Shown piece by piece: positions 58,077-64,000 of a stretch of 64,000 nucleotides of DNA (the stretch's first letter is position 1; each line of letters opens with the position of its first letter). The stretch spans positions 1-64,000 of the forward strand of contig JBEBXH010000028.1 in NCBI GenBank assembly GCA_040391785.1, given 5' to 3'. The DNA comes from UBA5239 sp040391785. Lineage in GTDB: Bacteria; Verrucomicrobiota; Lentisphaeria; Victivallales; Victivallaceae. The position numbers and the translations under genes are program-made. The notes below the pieces were generated by a model. The model did not search any database. It was given only the letters and a program-made list of their open reading frames with translations, and was not told the origin of the DNA.

Positions 58077-58715
58077 TTAAACGATGTGGATTTCGGGCGG
58101 GGGCGGCGGCAGCTGGTCCAGCGAATTCACTTCCTTGTTGGCCGTGCCGACGCTCTTGGAACTGGTGGTGATCGAGGCCGAAACCCACTTGAAAAACTGC
58201 GAAATCGTGTTGCTGTCCGCGGTGTCCAGCGCCACCACCGCTTCGGTGATCTGGTTCAGCACGTCGGACGTGACGGCGGAACCGGCCGCGCAGGCCACCA
58301 CGATGCCCCATTTGCGGGCCTTGAATTCCTCCAGCCCCCGGGTGATGCTGTCGGTCGGCATGCCGTCGGTCATGATGAACACCAGCGGCTTCCAGTCGCC
58401 CTTGGCGTCCGGGGTGTTTTTGATGACTTCCGCTTCGGCGCGGCGGGCCACGAACGACAACGCTTCGCCGAGGCTGGTGGTGCCGGACGCCCGCAGCTGC
58501 GGCAACTGGAACTGATTGAGCTCAGTGAGCGGCACGACCTGTTCGACATTACTGGCAAAGGTGATCACGCTCAGATAAGCGGACTCCAGCGCCATCGGGT
58601 CGCTCATCAGCGCTGACACCATGGTTTGAACTCCGTTCTGTACCGCGACGATGGGTTCGCCCGACATCGAGCCGGACACATCCAACAACAAATAAACCGG
58701 TAGTCTGCGCGCCAT
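58077..58715 (-). CDS. terY: TerY-like von Willebrand factor A protein, copy 1
   Basis: 212 residues from ATG 58715, with AAGGAG before it. MIDAS is DVSGSM at 12-17, SGTTSLGEAL and IMTDGMPTD. It is a paralogue of the gene at 57423 (same length, about half identical by eye, same proline tail PPPPPEIHIV), so the pair arose by tandem duplication and has diverged. Having two vWA proteins may allow heterodimers or separate targets. It follows terD by 34 bases. Confidence 0.92.
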   Translation of the reverse strand: MARRLPVYLLLDVSGSMSGEPIVAVQNGVQTMVSALMSDPMALESAYLSVITFASNVEQVVPLTELNQFQLPQLRASGTTSLGEALSFVARRAEAEVIKNTPDAKGDWKPLVFIMTDGMPTDSITRGLEEFKARKWGIVVACAAGSAVTSDVLNQITEAVVALDTADSNTISQFFKWVSASITTSSKSVGTANKEVNSLDQLPPPPPEIHIV

Positions 58716-58749
58716 TTTTTTCTCCTTGAACTTGATACTTGATATATGA

Positions 58750-59304
58750 TTAAAGACAGTACTTGTTGAAAATGCCTTGCAGGCCGTCTTTGTGGCCGAG
58801 GCCGGTGGCTTCGAATTTCCATTCGTCGCCGGCACGGTACAACCGTCCGAATTCGACGGCGGTTTCCACCGAAAAATCCTCGGTCAGTTCGTAGATGCAG
58901 AGCTCCTTGCCGTTGCGGTCGACGATGCGGATGTAGGCGTTGCGGATTTGCCCGAAAGTGTGCCGCCGCGCCTCGGCTTCGTGGATCGAGGCCGAGAATA
59001 CGATCGAGGTGATTTCCGGGGCGATCCGGGGCAGGTCCACGCTGATTTCTTCGAGGTCCGAATGGTCGATGACGCCGCCGATGCGGTTGTCGTCGGAGAG
59101 CCGGAGCGCCTTGTCCGCGGAAACGCGATTGTTATAGTAAACGACGAAATCATCGGAAGGCGTTTCATCCTGAGCGGTCAGCATGCAGGCGGTGATGTCG
59201 AGGTCGAAATCCTGCCGGGTGTCCGAAGGATCCCATCCCAGCCCGACCGTAAAATGATGCGACGCAATCGCGGTATTCTGTCCCCGCAGCAGAGAGATAA
59301 TCAT
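58750..59304 (-). CDS. terD: TerD-family calcium-binding stress protein
   Basis: 184 residues from ATG 59304, which has AAGGGGG upstream. The TerD fold is clear: GLGWDPSDTRQDFDLDITACML with the DFDLD calcium ligands, SDDFVVYYNNRVSADKALRLSDDNRIG, then DHSDLEEISVDLPRI and FGQIRNAYIRIVD. TerD proteins (also TerE, TerZ) bind calcium and take part in tellurite and general stress resistance. First gene of the operon behind a sigma-70 promoter. Confidence 0.94.
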   Translation of the reverse strand: MIISLLRGQNTAIASHHFTVGLGWDPSDTRQDFDLDITACMLTAQDETPSDDFVVYYNNRVSADKALRLSDDNRIGGVIDHSDLEEISVDLPRIAPEITSIVFSASIHEAEARRHTFGQIRNAYIRIVDRNGKELCIYELTEDFSVETAVEFGRLYRAGDEWKFEATGLGHKDGLQGIFNKYCL

Positions 59305-59331
59305 GGTAGCGCCCCCTTGGTTATTTGTGGT

Positions 59332-59359
59332 AAAATAGCACATCAAAAGGGGATGTCAA
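59332..59359 (-). promoter_or_regulatory. Promoter of the terD-terY-terY-PP2C-kinase-zinc ribbon operon
   Basis: On the minus strand TTGACA (59359-59354), a 16-base spacer and TATTTT (59337-59332). The start near 59326 gives a 22-base leader before terD. The genes from 59304 down to 54060 are spaced by 0-34 bases, so one transcript is expected. Confidence 0.7.
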
Positions 59360-59371
59360 CGCACACAACAA

Positions 59372-59710
59372 TTATTCTTCGGGTTTTGGAATGACATGGT
59401 AAACGATGAACAGGAACACCAGCGAAAGCAGCGCCGGCATCAGTCCTCCGATGGGGTAGATGCAGCACGGCAGGATCACTGCGGCGATGAGCCATTTGAT
59501 CCGCCACGGCGTGAGGTGCACATCCGTCAGCGACCAGTCCCGCTTGCCCTCGAGCGTGAGATTGTGCTGTTGCCGAGGCGGCGGCACCATGGCGTAGCCG
59601 GTGCCGTTGCAGATATGGCACGAACGCGAACCGGGTATGGAACCCCTGCCGCCGCAGCGCCAGCAATCCTTCGGTTTTGTCTCGGTTTCTTCGACGTTTT
59701 CTTCGCTCAT
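59372..59710 (-). CDS. Small zinc-ribbon membrane protein upstream of terD
   Basis: 112 residues from ATG 59710, with GGAGGG just upstream. After an acidic N-terminus comes a DnaJ-like finger pair (CWRCGGRGSIPGSRSCHICNGTG, about 22-44), then a basic stretch and one or two membrane helices (about 78-108). It matches 48236 and 54060 in the CxxCxGxG pair. It has its own promoter 20 bases upstream and precedes the terD promoter, so its expression could be separate from the operon. Confidence 0.8.
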   Translation of the reverse strand: MSEENVEETETKPKDCWRCGGRGSIPGSRSCHICNGTGYAMVPPPRQQHNLTLEGKRDWSLTDVHLTPWRIKWLIAAVILPCCIYPIGGLMPALLSLVFLFIVYHVIPKPEE

Positions 59711-59729
59711 ATCGCCCTCCGTTTGCATA

Positions 59730-59758
59730 ATAATATCATCGCGGTTCGCAATATTCAA
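59730..59758 (-). promoter_or_regulatory. Promoter of the 112-aa zinc-ribbon gene
   Basis: On the minus strand TTGAAT (59758-59753), 17 bases, TATTAT (59735-59730). A start near 59723 leaves about 13 bases before the ATG with GGAGGG inside, a short leader. Confidence 0.5.
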
Positions 59759-59809
59759 GCCCGGCCGTCTGCTCAACGTTGAAAAATTAGTTACACAATT
59801 TTTCACCCT

Positions 59810-59930
59810 CGCTCCCGGCCGGGCGGTGATGCTTTTATCGCGCCTGCGGCTTACGTTTTGTTCCGCCTTGGGGGCGGGCAGCGCTGTCCGCGCGCTGCAC
59901 TGCGTCCGGGTAGCACCCGGCGGCATGTCT
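59810..59930. repeat. GC-rich intergenic segment with three consecutive short hairpins
   Basis: The segment holds CAGCGC/GCGCTG (59879-59884 and 59892-59897), CCGGGT/ACCCGG (59906-59911 and 59915-59920) and CGCC/GGCG near 59864-59875. It is much more GC-rich than the flanking DNA and has no credible ORF. It looks like a palindromic intergenic repeat and may end transcripts of the AraC gene or separate it from the Ter island. Confidence 0.4.
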
Positions 59931-59953
59931 ATTTTTTTTAAAATTCTTAATTC

Positions 59954-60724
59954 TTAACTATTTGTGTGTTCTCTCGCGTGTTGTTTGCGGTAGTCGCGCG
60001 GCGTGGCGGCGAAATGCCGGAAAAACTGCCGCCGGAAATACGCTTCGTCGTTATATCCGGAGCTGTAACAGATTTCCTTGATCGTCAACGTGCTGTTCAG
60101 CAGCAAGTTGCGGCAATGGTTCATTCGCGACTGATTGACCGCCGCGCTGATCGTCTGTTGAAATGCCCGCTGGTAAATCCGGTTCAGGTAATCGCGGTTG
60201 CACCCCAGTTCCGCCGCCAGCTCCCCGGCGGAAAAATCCGCCTCGGTACAGCGGCGTTTGATCTGTTCGCGCGCTTGCACCGCCAGGTGCGAAACGGTAT
60301 TGGTCACGGTCTCGCTGCGCCCGCATTCGTTGAGGATCAGCCGCAGCAGCAATTCGGCATTTTCTACCGGCACGCCCGGCTCGTCCTGATTATTGAGGTA
60401 AAGACGGCACAATTCAATGGTTTTCTCGCGGTTTGTCAACCGGCCGTATTGCGGAAAAGTCTTGATTTTTTTCGGATCTTTTACCTGAAAATGAATCCAG
60501 AAAAACGATTGACCCTTTTTATAATCCAGTGTTCCGCCGTGGAGACGGTTCGGGTGCAGTAAAAGGTATTCGCCGTCGTTGACTTCGAAGCTGTTTTGCT
60601 CCTCGAAAATGCCGAGCGTACCGGAGCTGACGACAATGATTTCCCACGAGTCGATGACCCGTTCCGGGTGCCGCCCCTGTCCGCGCGAAATGAAATGGCC
60701 GCCGTTTAATCCTTTGATCTTCAA
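59954..60724 (-). CDS. AraC-family transcriptional regulator
   Basis: 256 residues. The start is TTG at 60724, supported by AAGGAG 9 bases before it. No better start exists nearby. The N-terminal cupin has EVNDGEYLLLHPNRLHGG with metal-like His residues and FFWIHFQVKD. The C-terminal double helix-turn-helix includes AELGCNRDYLNRIYQRAFQ and SSGYNDEAYFRRQFFRHFAATPRDYR. It is divergent from the GH127 gene and is the likely activator of arabinoside use. Confidence 0.9.
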   Translation of the reverse strand: MKIKGLNGGHFISRGQGRHPERVIDSWEIIVVSSGTLGIFEEQNSFEVNDGEYLLLHPNRLHGGTLDYKKGQSFFWIHFQVKDPKKIKTFPQYGRLTNREKTIELCRLYLNNQDEPGVPVENAELLLRLILNECGRSETVTNTVSHLAVQAREQIKRRCTEADFSAGELAAELGCNRDYLNRIYQRAFQQTISAAVNQSRMNHCRNLLLNSTLTIKEICYSSGYNDEAYFRRQFFRHFAATPRDYRKQHAREHTNS

Positions 60725-60748
60725 GTCGGTTTTGTCTCCTTTTTCTAT

Positions 60749-60777
60749 ACAATAGTCATTTTGACGTTTGGATGCAA
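60749..60777 (-). promoter_or_regulatory. Probable promoter of the AraC gene
   Basis: On the minus strand TTGCAT (60777-60772), 17 bases, TATTGT (60754-60749). GTCAAAATGAC (60756-60766 on the minus strand), a 4+3+4 palindrome, lies inside the spacer and could be an operator. Confidence 0.45.
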
Positions 60778-60824
60778 GTGGAATATATTAAATTAACGAA
60801 AAACAGGAAAACAAGAAAGATGAT

Positions 60825-60911
60825 TAAACACGGAAAACACGGAAGGCACGGAAAAATATTTTTTAAATGAAATAAGAAAATTCCGTGTAATTCCGTGTTT
60901 TCCGTGTTTAA
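60825..60911. repeat. Palindromic intergenic repeat of ACACGGAAA units, left copy
   Basis: The left arm (60825-60855) starts TAAACACGGAAAACACGGAA and the right arm (60879-60911) is its inverse. The outer 20 bases pair perfectly. The loop is AT-rich. It lies in the gap between AraC and GH127, ending 41 bases before the GH127 ATG, so it falls in the likely 5' leader. A related copy lies just after GH127 (62813-62910). Confidence 0.75.
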
Positions 60912-60951
60912 AAAATTTCCAATGAAACATACCAAAAACAGGAGGCACCCT

Positions 60952-62799
60952 ATGACCAAATATGAATCCGTCAAAATCACCGAAGTACAGTTGAACGACC
61001 CCGTTTTCGCGCCGCGCATCGACACCGTGATCGAGAGGACCATTCCGGCCTGCATCCGGCAATGTCACAAAACTGGCCGCATCGAAGCTTTCAAGCTGGA
61101 TTGGAAAGAGGGCATGCCGAATAAACCGCATATTTTCTGGGATTCGGACGTGGCCAAGGTGGTCGAGGGCATGGCCATGGCGCTGGAACTGCGCCCGGAC
61201 GCGAAACTGGAGGCGGAACTTGAGAAATATGTTGCGCTGATTGTTTCCGCGCAGCAGCCGGACGGATACCTGAATATCGTGTTCACCACGCAGCGCAAAG
61301 AGGATCGCTGGAAAGACCTTTACAACATGCATGAACTCTATTGCGCCGGGCACCTGATGGAGGCCGCGGTGGCGCATTTTAATGCCACCGGACGGCGCAA
61401 TTTCCTCGATTGCATGTGCCGCTATGCCGACTATATCGCGTCGGTTTTCGGCACGGAAGAGGGCAAGATTCACGGTTATCCCGGCCATGAGGAAATCGAG
61501 CTCGCGCTGTGCAAGCTGGCCAAGGCCACCGGGAACAAAAAATATTTCGACCTGGCAGCATATTTTGTCAATGAGCGCGGCAAGTCGCCGAATTATTTCC
61601 TGGCCGAGCAGCCGTGGGCCGGGGAACGGGATCTGCGGAACCGTCAGGCCCACAAACCGGTGCGCGAGCAGACCGATGCGGACGGCCACTCCGTGCGCGC
61701 GGTATATCTGTACGCCGGCATGGCCGACGTGGCCGCCGAATTCAACGACGCCACCCTCTACAAGGCCTGCGAGAATCTTTGGAACAGCATCGTCAACAAG
61801 CGGATGTATATCACCGGCGGCATTGGCTCGACCTGGGCCGGGGAGGCTTTTACGAAGGATTACGGTTTGCCGAACGACACCGCTTATTCGGAAAGCTGCG
61901 CCGCCATCGGGCTGATATTTTTTGCCCAGCGCATGCTGAACGCCACCGGCGACGCCAGATACGCGGACATCATGGAGCAGTCACTTTACAACAATGCGCT
62001 GAGCGGGATCAGCCTGGGCGGCGAGCACTTTTTCTACGCGAATATGCTGGAGGTCGACGACAACAGTTTTGAGCACGGGCATATCACCAAGGCGCGTCAG
62101 GAATGGTTCGGCTGTTCCTGCTGTCCGACGAATTATTGCCGGTTCCTGCCGCAGCTCGGCAGTTTCGTCTGGTCGGCGGCGGAGGATGAAGTGCGGTTGA
62201 ATATGCCGGTCGCGGGCAAGTTGGCGCGCGGCATCGAGGTGAGCGGCGGCTATCCGTATGACGGCAAAATTGCGGTCAGATTTACCACCGGCGGCAAATA
62301 CAAATTCAGCCTCCGCATCCCCGGCTGGTGCGAAAAATACGAGCTCAAGCTCAACGGCAGGAGCTGCCCGGAAAAACCGGTGAAAGGCTACGTGACGTTT
62401 GACCGCGAATGGCAACCGGGCGACGAAATTCAGCTCGATCTTGCAATGCCGGTCCGGGTCATGTACCCCAATGTCAAAATCACTTCCGACGCGGGCAAAG
62501 TCGCCCTGATGCGCGGCCCGCTCGTTTATGCGCTGGAGAGCGCCGACAACGGTAAAGTCATCCCGCAGCTGGTCATCGATCCCGAGCAGGAGTTCACCCT
62601 GAGTCGTGCCGCGAACCTGCCGGAAGGTACCGTAGCGCTGGAAGGCCGCGCCCAGCTCGAGGAACAGAGCGGTGACGCCCTCTATTCGACCCGGAAACCG
62701 GAGTGCAAAACACAAAAATTCACCGCAATTCCCTATGCCCTGTGGCAGAACCGCGGCGAGTCCAACATGGCCGTCTGGCTCCGCCGCGAACAGAAGTGA
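60952..62799 (+). CDS. Beta-L-arabinofuranosidase, glycoside hydrolase family 127
   Basis: 615 residues from ATG 60952, with AGGAGG upstream. The frame is open 19 codons earlier, but that part reads through the repeat. GH127 features: DPVFAPRIDTVIERTIP at the N-terminus, YITGGIGST, and the zinc-thiolate site with Glu314 and Cys316 (SESC) and Cys390-Cys391 (GCSCCPTNYCR), which match the Glu, Cys, nucleophile Cys and Cys of Bifidobacterium HypBA1. It has no signal peptide, so it would act inside the cell on imported beta-L-arabinofuranosyl oligosaccharides. Two palindromic repeats bracket it. Confidence 0.94.
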   Translation: MTKYESVKITEVQLNDPVFAPRIDTVIERTIPACIRQCHKTGRIEAFKLDWKEGMPNKPHIFWDSDVAKVVEGMAMALELRPDAKLEAELEKYVALIVSAQQPDGYLNIVFTTQRKEDRWKDLYNMHELYCAGHLMEAAVAHFNATGRRNFLDCMCRYADYIASVFGTEEGKIHGYPGHEEIELALCKLAKATGNKKYFDLAAYFVNERGKSPNYFLAEQPWAGERDLRNRQAHKPVREQTDADGHSVRAVYLYAGMADVAAEFNDATLYKACENLWNSIVNKRMYITGGIGSTWAGEAFTKDYGLPNDTAYSESCAAIGLIFFAQRMLNATGDARYADIMEQSLYNNALSGISLGGEHFFYANMLEVDDNSFEHGHITKARQEWFGCSCCPTNYCRFLPQLGSFVWSAAEDEVRLNMPVAGKLARGIEVSGGYPYDGKIAVRFTTGGKYKFSLRIPGWCEKYELKLNGRSCPEKPVKGYVTFDREWQPGDEIQLDLAMPVRVMYPNVKITSDAGKVALMRGPLVYALESADNGKVIPQLVIDPEQEFTLSRAANLPEGTVALEGRAQLEEQSGDALYSTRKPECKTQKFTAIPYALWQNRGESNMAVWLRREQK

Positions 62800-62812
62800 C
62801 GTAATTTCCTTA

Positions 62813-62910
62813 TAAACACGGAAAACACGGAAAAACACGGAATTTTTGAATTTTTATTACCTTTTCCCTTCATTTTCCAGTTTTCCGTGCTTTCCGTGTT
62901 TTCCGTGTTA
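62813..62910. repeat. Palindromic intergenic repeat of ACACGGAAA units, right copy
   Basis: The left arm (62813-62842) is TAAACACGGAAAACACGGAA with one more unit. The right arm (62881-62910) is its near-perfect inverse around a 38-base AT-rich loop. It begins 13 bases after the GH127 stop and may stabilise or terminate the mRNA. It shares arm sequence with the copy at 60825. Confidence 0.75.
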
Positions 62911-63016
62911 AAAAAAATTGAAATTGACGTAGAATTCCGCTACATGACGACATAATTGCTGGTAATTGAAATGGTCATGTGCTATGATGGTATATGAATT
63001 CTTTTACTGGTGAATT

Positions 63017-63808
63017 ATGTTGTCATTTGAGCATATTGACGGAGGCATGGCCTTCGACTTCGGGCGGACCTCGGCCGATTACGCGAAGTATCGCGATATT
63101 TACCCGCCGAGCATGTACCGCAAACTGATCGAGCTGGGCATTGCCGCGCCCGGGCTGGAAATTCTTGATATTGCCACGGGGACCGGCGTGCTGCCGCGAA
63201 ATTTGTTGAACTCGGGCGCATGCTTCACCGGATGCGATATTTCCCCCGGCCAGATCGCCATGGCGGAGCAGATTTCGCCGTCGGAGCGGATCAAATACGT
63301 GGTTTGCCCGGCGGAAAATACACCGTTCGCCGATCATTCATTTGATGTCGTAACCGCTTGCCAGTGTTTTAATTATTTCGATCAGGCAAAACTGGCCGCC
63401 GAACTGCTCCGGATCCTGAAGCCCGGCGGCAGGTTCTGCAAAATCTATATGAGCTGGCTGCCCCACGAAGACGACATTGCCCGGGCGACCGAACAATTGG
63501 TTCTGCAATATAACCCTAAATGGAACGGCGGCGGCTTCACCCCCGAACCATTTGCCGTGCCGGAATGGTCAAAGAGTAATTTCGGCCTCGAAACCTATCA
63601 TTTTTACCGTGAAAACCTACCGTTCACCGCGGAAACCTGGTGCGGCCGGATGCGCAGCTGCCGGGGCATCGGCGCCTCGCTGCCGTCCGCCGAGGCGGAG
63701 GCATTCGAAAAAGAGCTGCACCAATTATTGCTCGAACGTGGCGGTGATGGCAATTTTTCCATCCTTCATTACATCGAAATCGAAGCATATCAGCTGAAAA
63801 AACAATAA
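63017..63808 (+). CDS. SAM-dependent methyltransferase (Methyltransf_11 type)
   Basis: 263 residues. The class I Rossmann motifs are GLEILDIATGTGVLPRNLL (SAM loop), FTGCDISPGQIAMAEQI, PFADHSFDVVTACQCFNYFD and LRILKPGGRFCKIYMSW. The substrate is not evident. The ribosome binding site is weak (GGTG) and no clean promoter is seen in the 100 bases after the repeat. It stands alone before the tRNA gene. Confidence 0.88.
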   Translation: MLSFEHIDGGMAFDFGRTSADYAKYRDIYPPSMYRKLIELGIAAPGLEILDIATGTGVLPRNLLNSGACFTGCDISPGQIAMAEQISPSERIKYVVCPAENTPFADHSFDVVTACQCFNYFDQAKLAAELLRILKPGGRFCKIYMSWLPHEDDIARATEQLVLQYNPKWNGGGFTPEPFAVPEWSKSNFGLETYHFYRENLPFTAETWCGRMRSCRGIGASLPSAEAEAFEKELHQLLLERGGDGNFSILHYIEIEAYQLKKQ

Positions 63809-63857
63809 TCAATTTGATTTCCGTCAAAGGTGAATTATTTTAACACCCTCACTTTGT

Positions 63858-63942
63858 GCGCGGGTGGCGGAATTGGCAGACGCCCTGGATTTAGGTTCCA
63901 GTGCCGCAAGGCGTGTGGGTTCGACTCCCATCCCGCGCACCA
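63858..63942 (+). tRNA. tRNA-Leu (anticodon UAG)
   Basis: 85 bases with encoded CCA. The acceptor stem GCGCGGG (63858-63864) pairs with CCCGCGC before discriminator A and CCA. The anticodon loop is TTTAGGT, giving UAG for CUA/CUN leucine codons. The long variable arm (TGCCGCAAGGCGT) and GGTTCGACTCC T-loop fit a class II leucine tRNA. Confidence 0.97.
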
Positions 63943-64000
63943 TCCTTATCCCCTCGGAAAATATACCCCCGATCAGCCACAAAAAATCAGAATATTCTTC

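Noticed and set aside
59711..59953. Possible small RNA gene or extra ORF between the zinc-ribbon and AraC genes
   Set aside because: Only short GC hairpins without a promoter-terminator pair or conserved RNA motif are visible, so I list it only as a repeat region.
63858..63942. tRNA as an integration site for an island to its left
   Set aside because: No integrase gene and no repeated tRNA 3' end is present in the window, so no attachment site can be claimed.

Overview
This window looks like a chromosomal segment of a Lentisphaerota (Victivallis-like) or closely related PVC bacterium. That is an inference. It rests on three genes with the FTLIELLVV prepilin signal plus a C-terminal H-X9-DG motif, each beside a secreted carbohydrate-active protein, on the abundance of glycosidases and of AraC and GntR-type regulators, and on a mixture of RtcR/RtcAB, Ter-type stress genes and a NiFe-hydrogenase-like membrane complex. 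No 16S rRNA is present, so the assignment cannot be proven here. About sixty genes are supported, and the only RNA gene found is tRNA-Leu(UAG) near the right end.

Layout. 0-4.6 kb: the end of an AraC regulator, a SanA-like protein, a secreted two-repeat protein, and a GH35 beta-galactosidase divergent from an AraC regulator. 4.6-9.6 kb: RNA repair, with rtcR divergent from rtcA-rtcB, a textbook sigma-54 promoter, a candidate activator site and a 38-codon small ORF, followed by a secreted beta-carbonic anhydrase. 9.8-17.6 kb: carbohydrate cassette 1 (a GntR regulator fused to a solute-binding domain, an H-X9-DG pseudopilin, a large secreted protein and a GHL6-like enzyme), then rhaM and an AEC transporter. 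17.6-24.9 kb: a cell-envelope and repair operon (UDP-sugar pyrophosphorylase, small ORF, ftsW, murG, uvrA). A 273-bp MITE-like element with perfect 32-bp inverted ends has landed at the murG/uvrA junction and now supplies the murG stop codon. 25-32.9 kb: a PQ-loop protein, a lipoprotein and a six-gene complex related to group 4 hydrogenases, whose large subunit has lost all four NiFe-binding cysteines (Ehr-like). 32.9-36.4 kb: a beta-helix protein, a glycosyltransferase and an unknown acidic protein.

36.5-43.8 kb: cassette 2 (GntR/LacI regulator, pseudopilin, secreted TIM-barrel protein) convergent with a GH5 enzyme, then a GH4 alpha-galactosidase, a YbaK deacylase, a GNAT enzyme and a NUDIX hydrolase. 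43.8-46.9 kb: five tandem paralogous membrane-anchored proteins. They resemble pseudopilin globular domains but have no prepilin processing site. 47-48.6 kb: an MFS transporter and a zinc-ribbon membrane protein. 48.7-53.9 kb: cassette 3 on the minus strand (GntR/LacI regulator, pseudopilin, secreted CBM/TIM-barrel protein, URO-D family protein). 54-59.7 kb: a Ter island with terD, two terY-like vWA genes, a PP2C phosphatase, a protein kinase and two zinc-ribbon membrane proteins. 59.9-64 kb: an AraC regulator, a GH127 beta-L-arabinofuranosidase bracketed by palindromic repeats, a methyltransferase and the tRNA.

How it fits together. Most accessory genes serve breakdown of plant or mucosal glycans (galactosides, arabinosides, rhamnose-containing polymers). 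The unit 'regulator, pseudopilin, secreted enzyme' occurs three times with different enzymes, which suggests that the pilin-like protein works with the enzyme beside it. The most unusual features are the Ehr-like complex, the five-gene pseudopilin-derived array, the repeated cassette, the kinase/phosphatase/vWA/TerD module with its zinc-ribbon membrane partners, and the MITE that reshaped murG.
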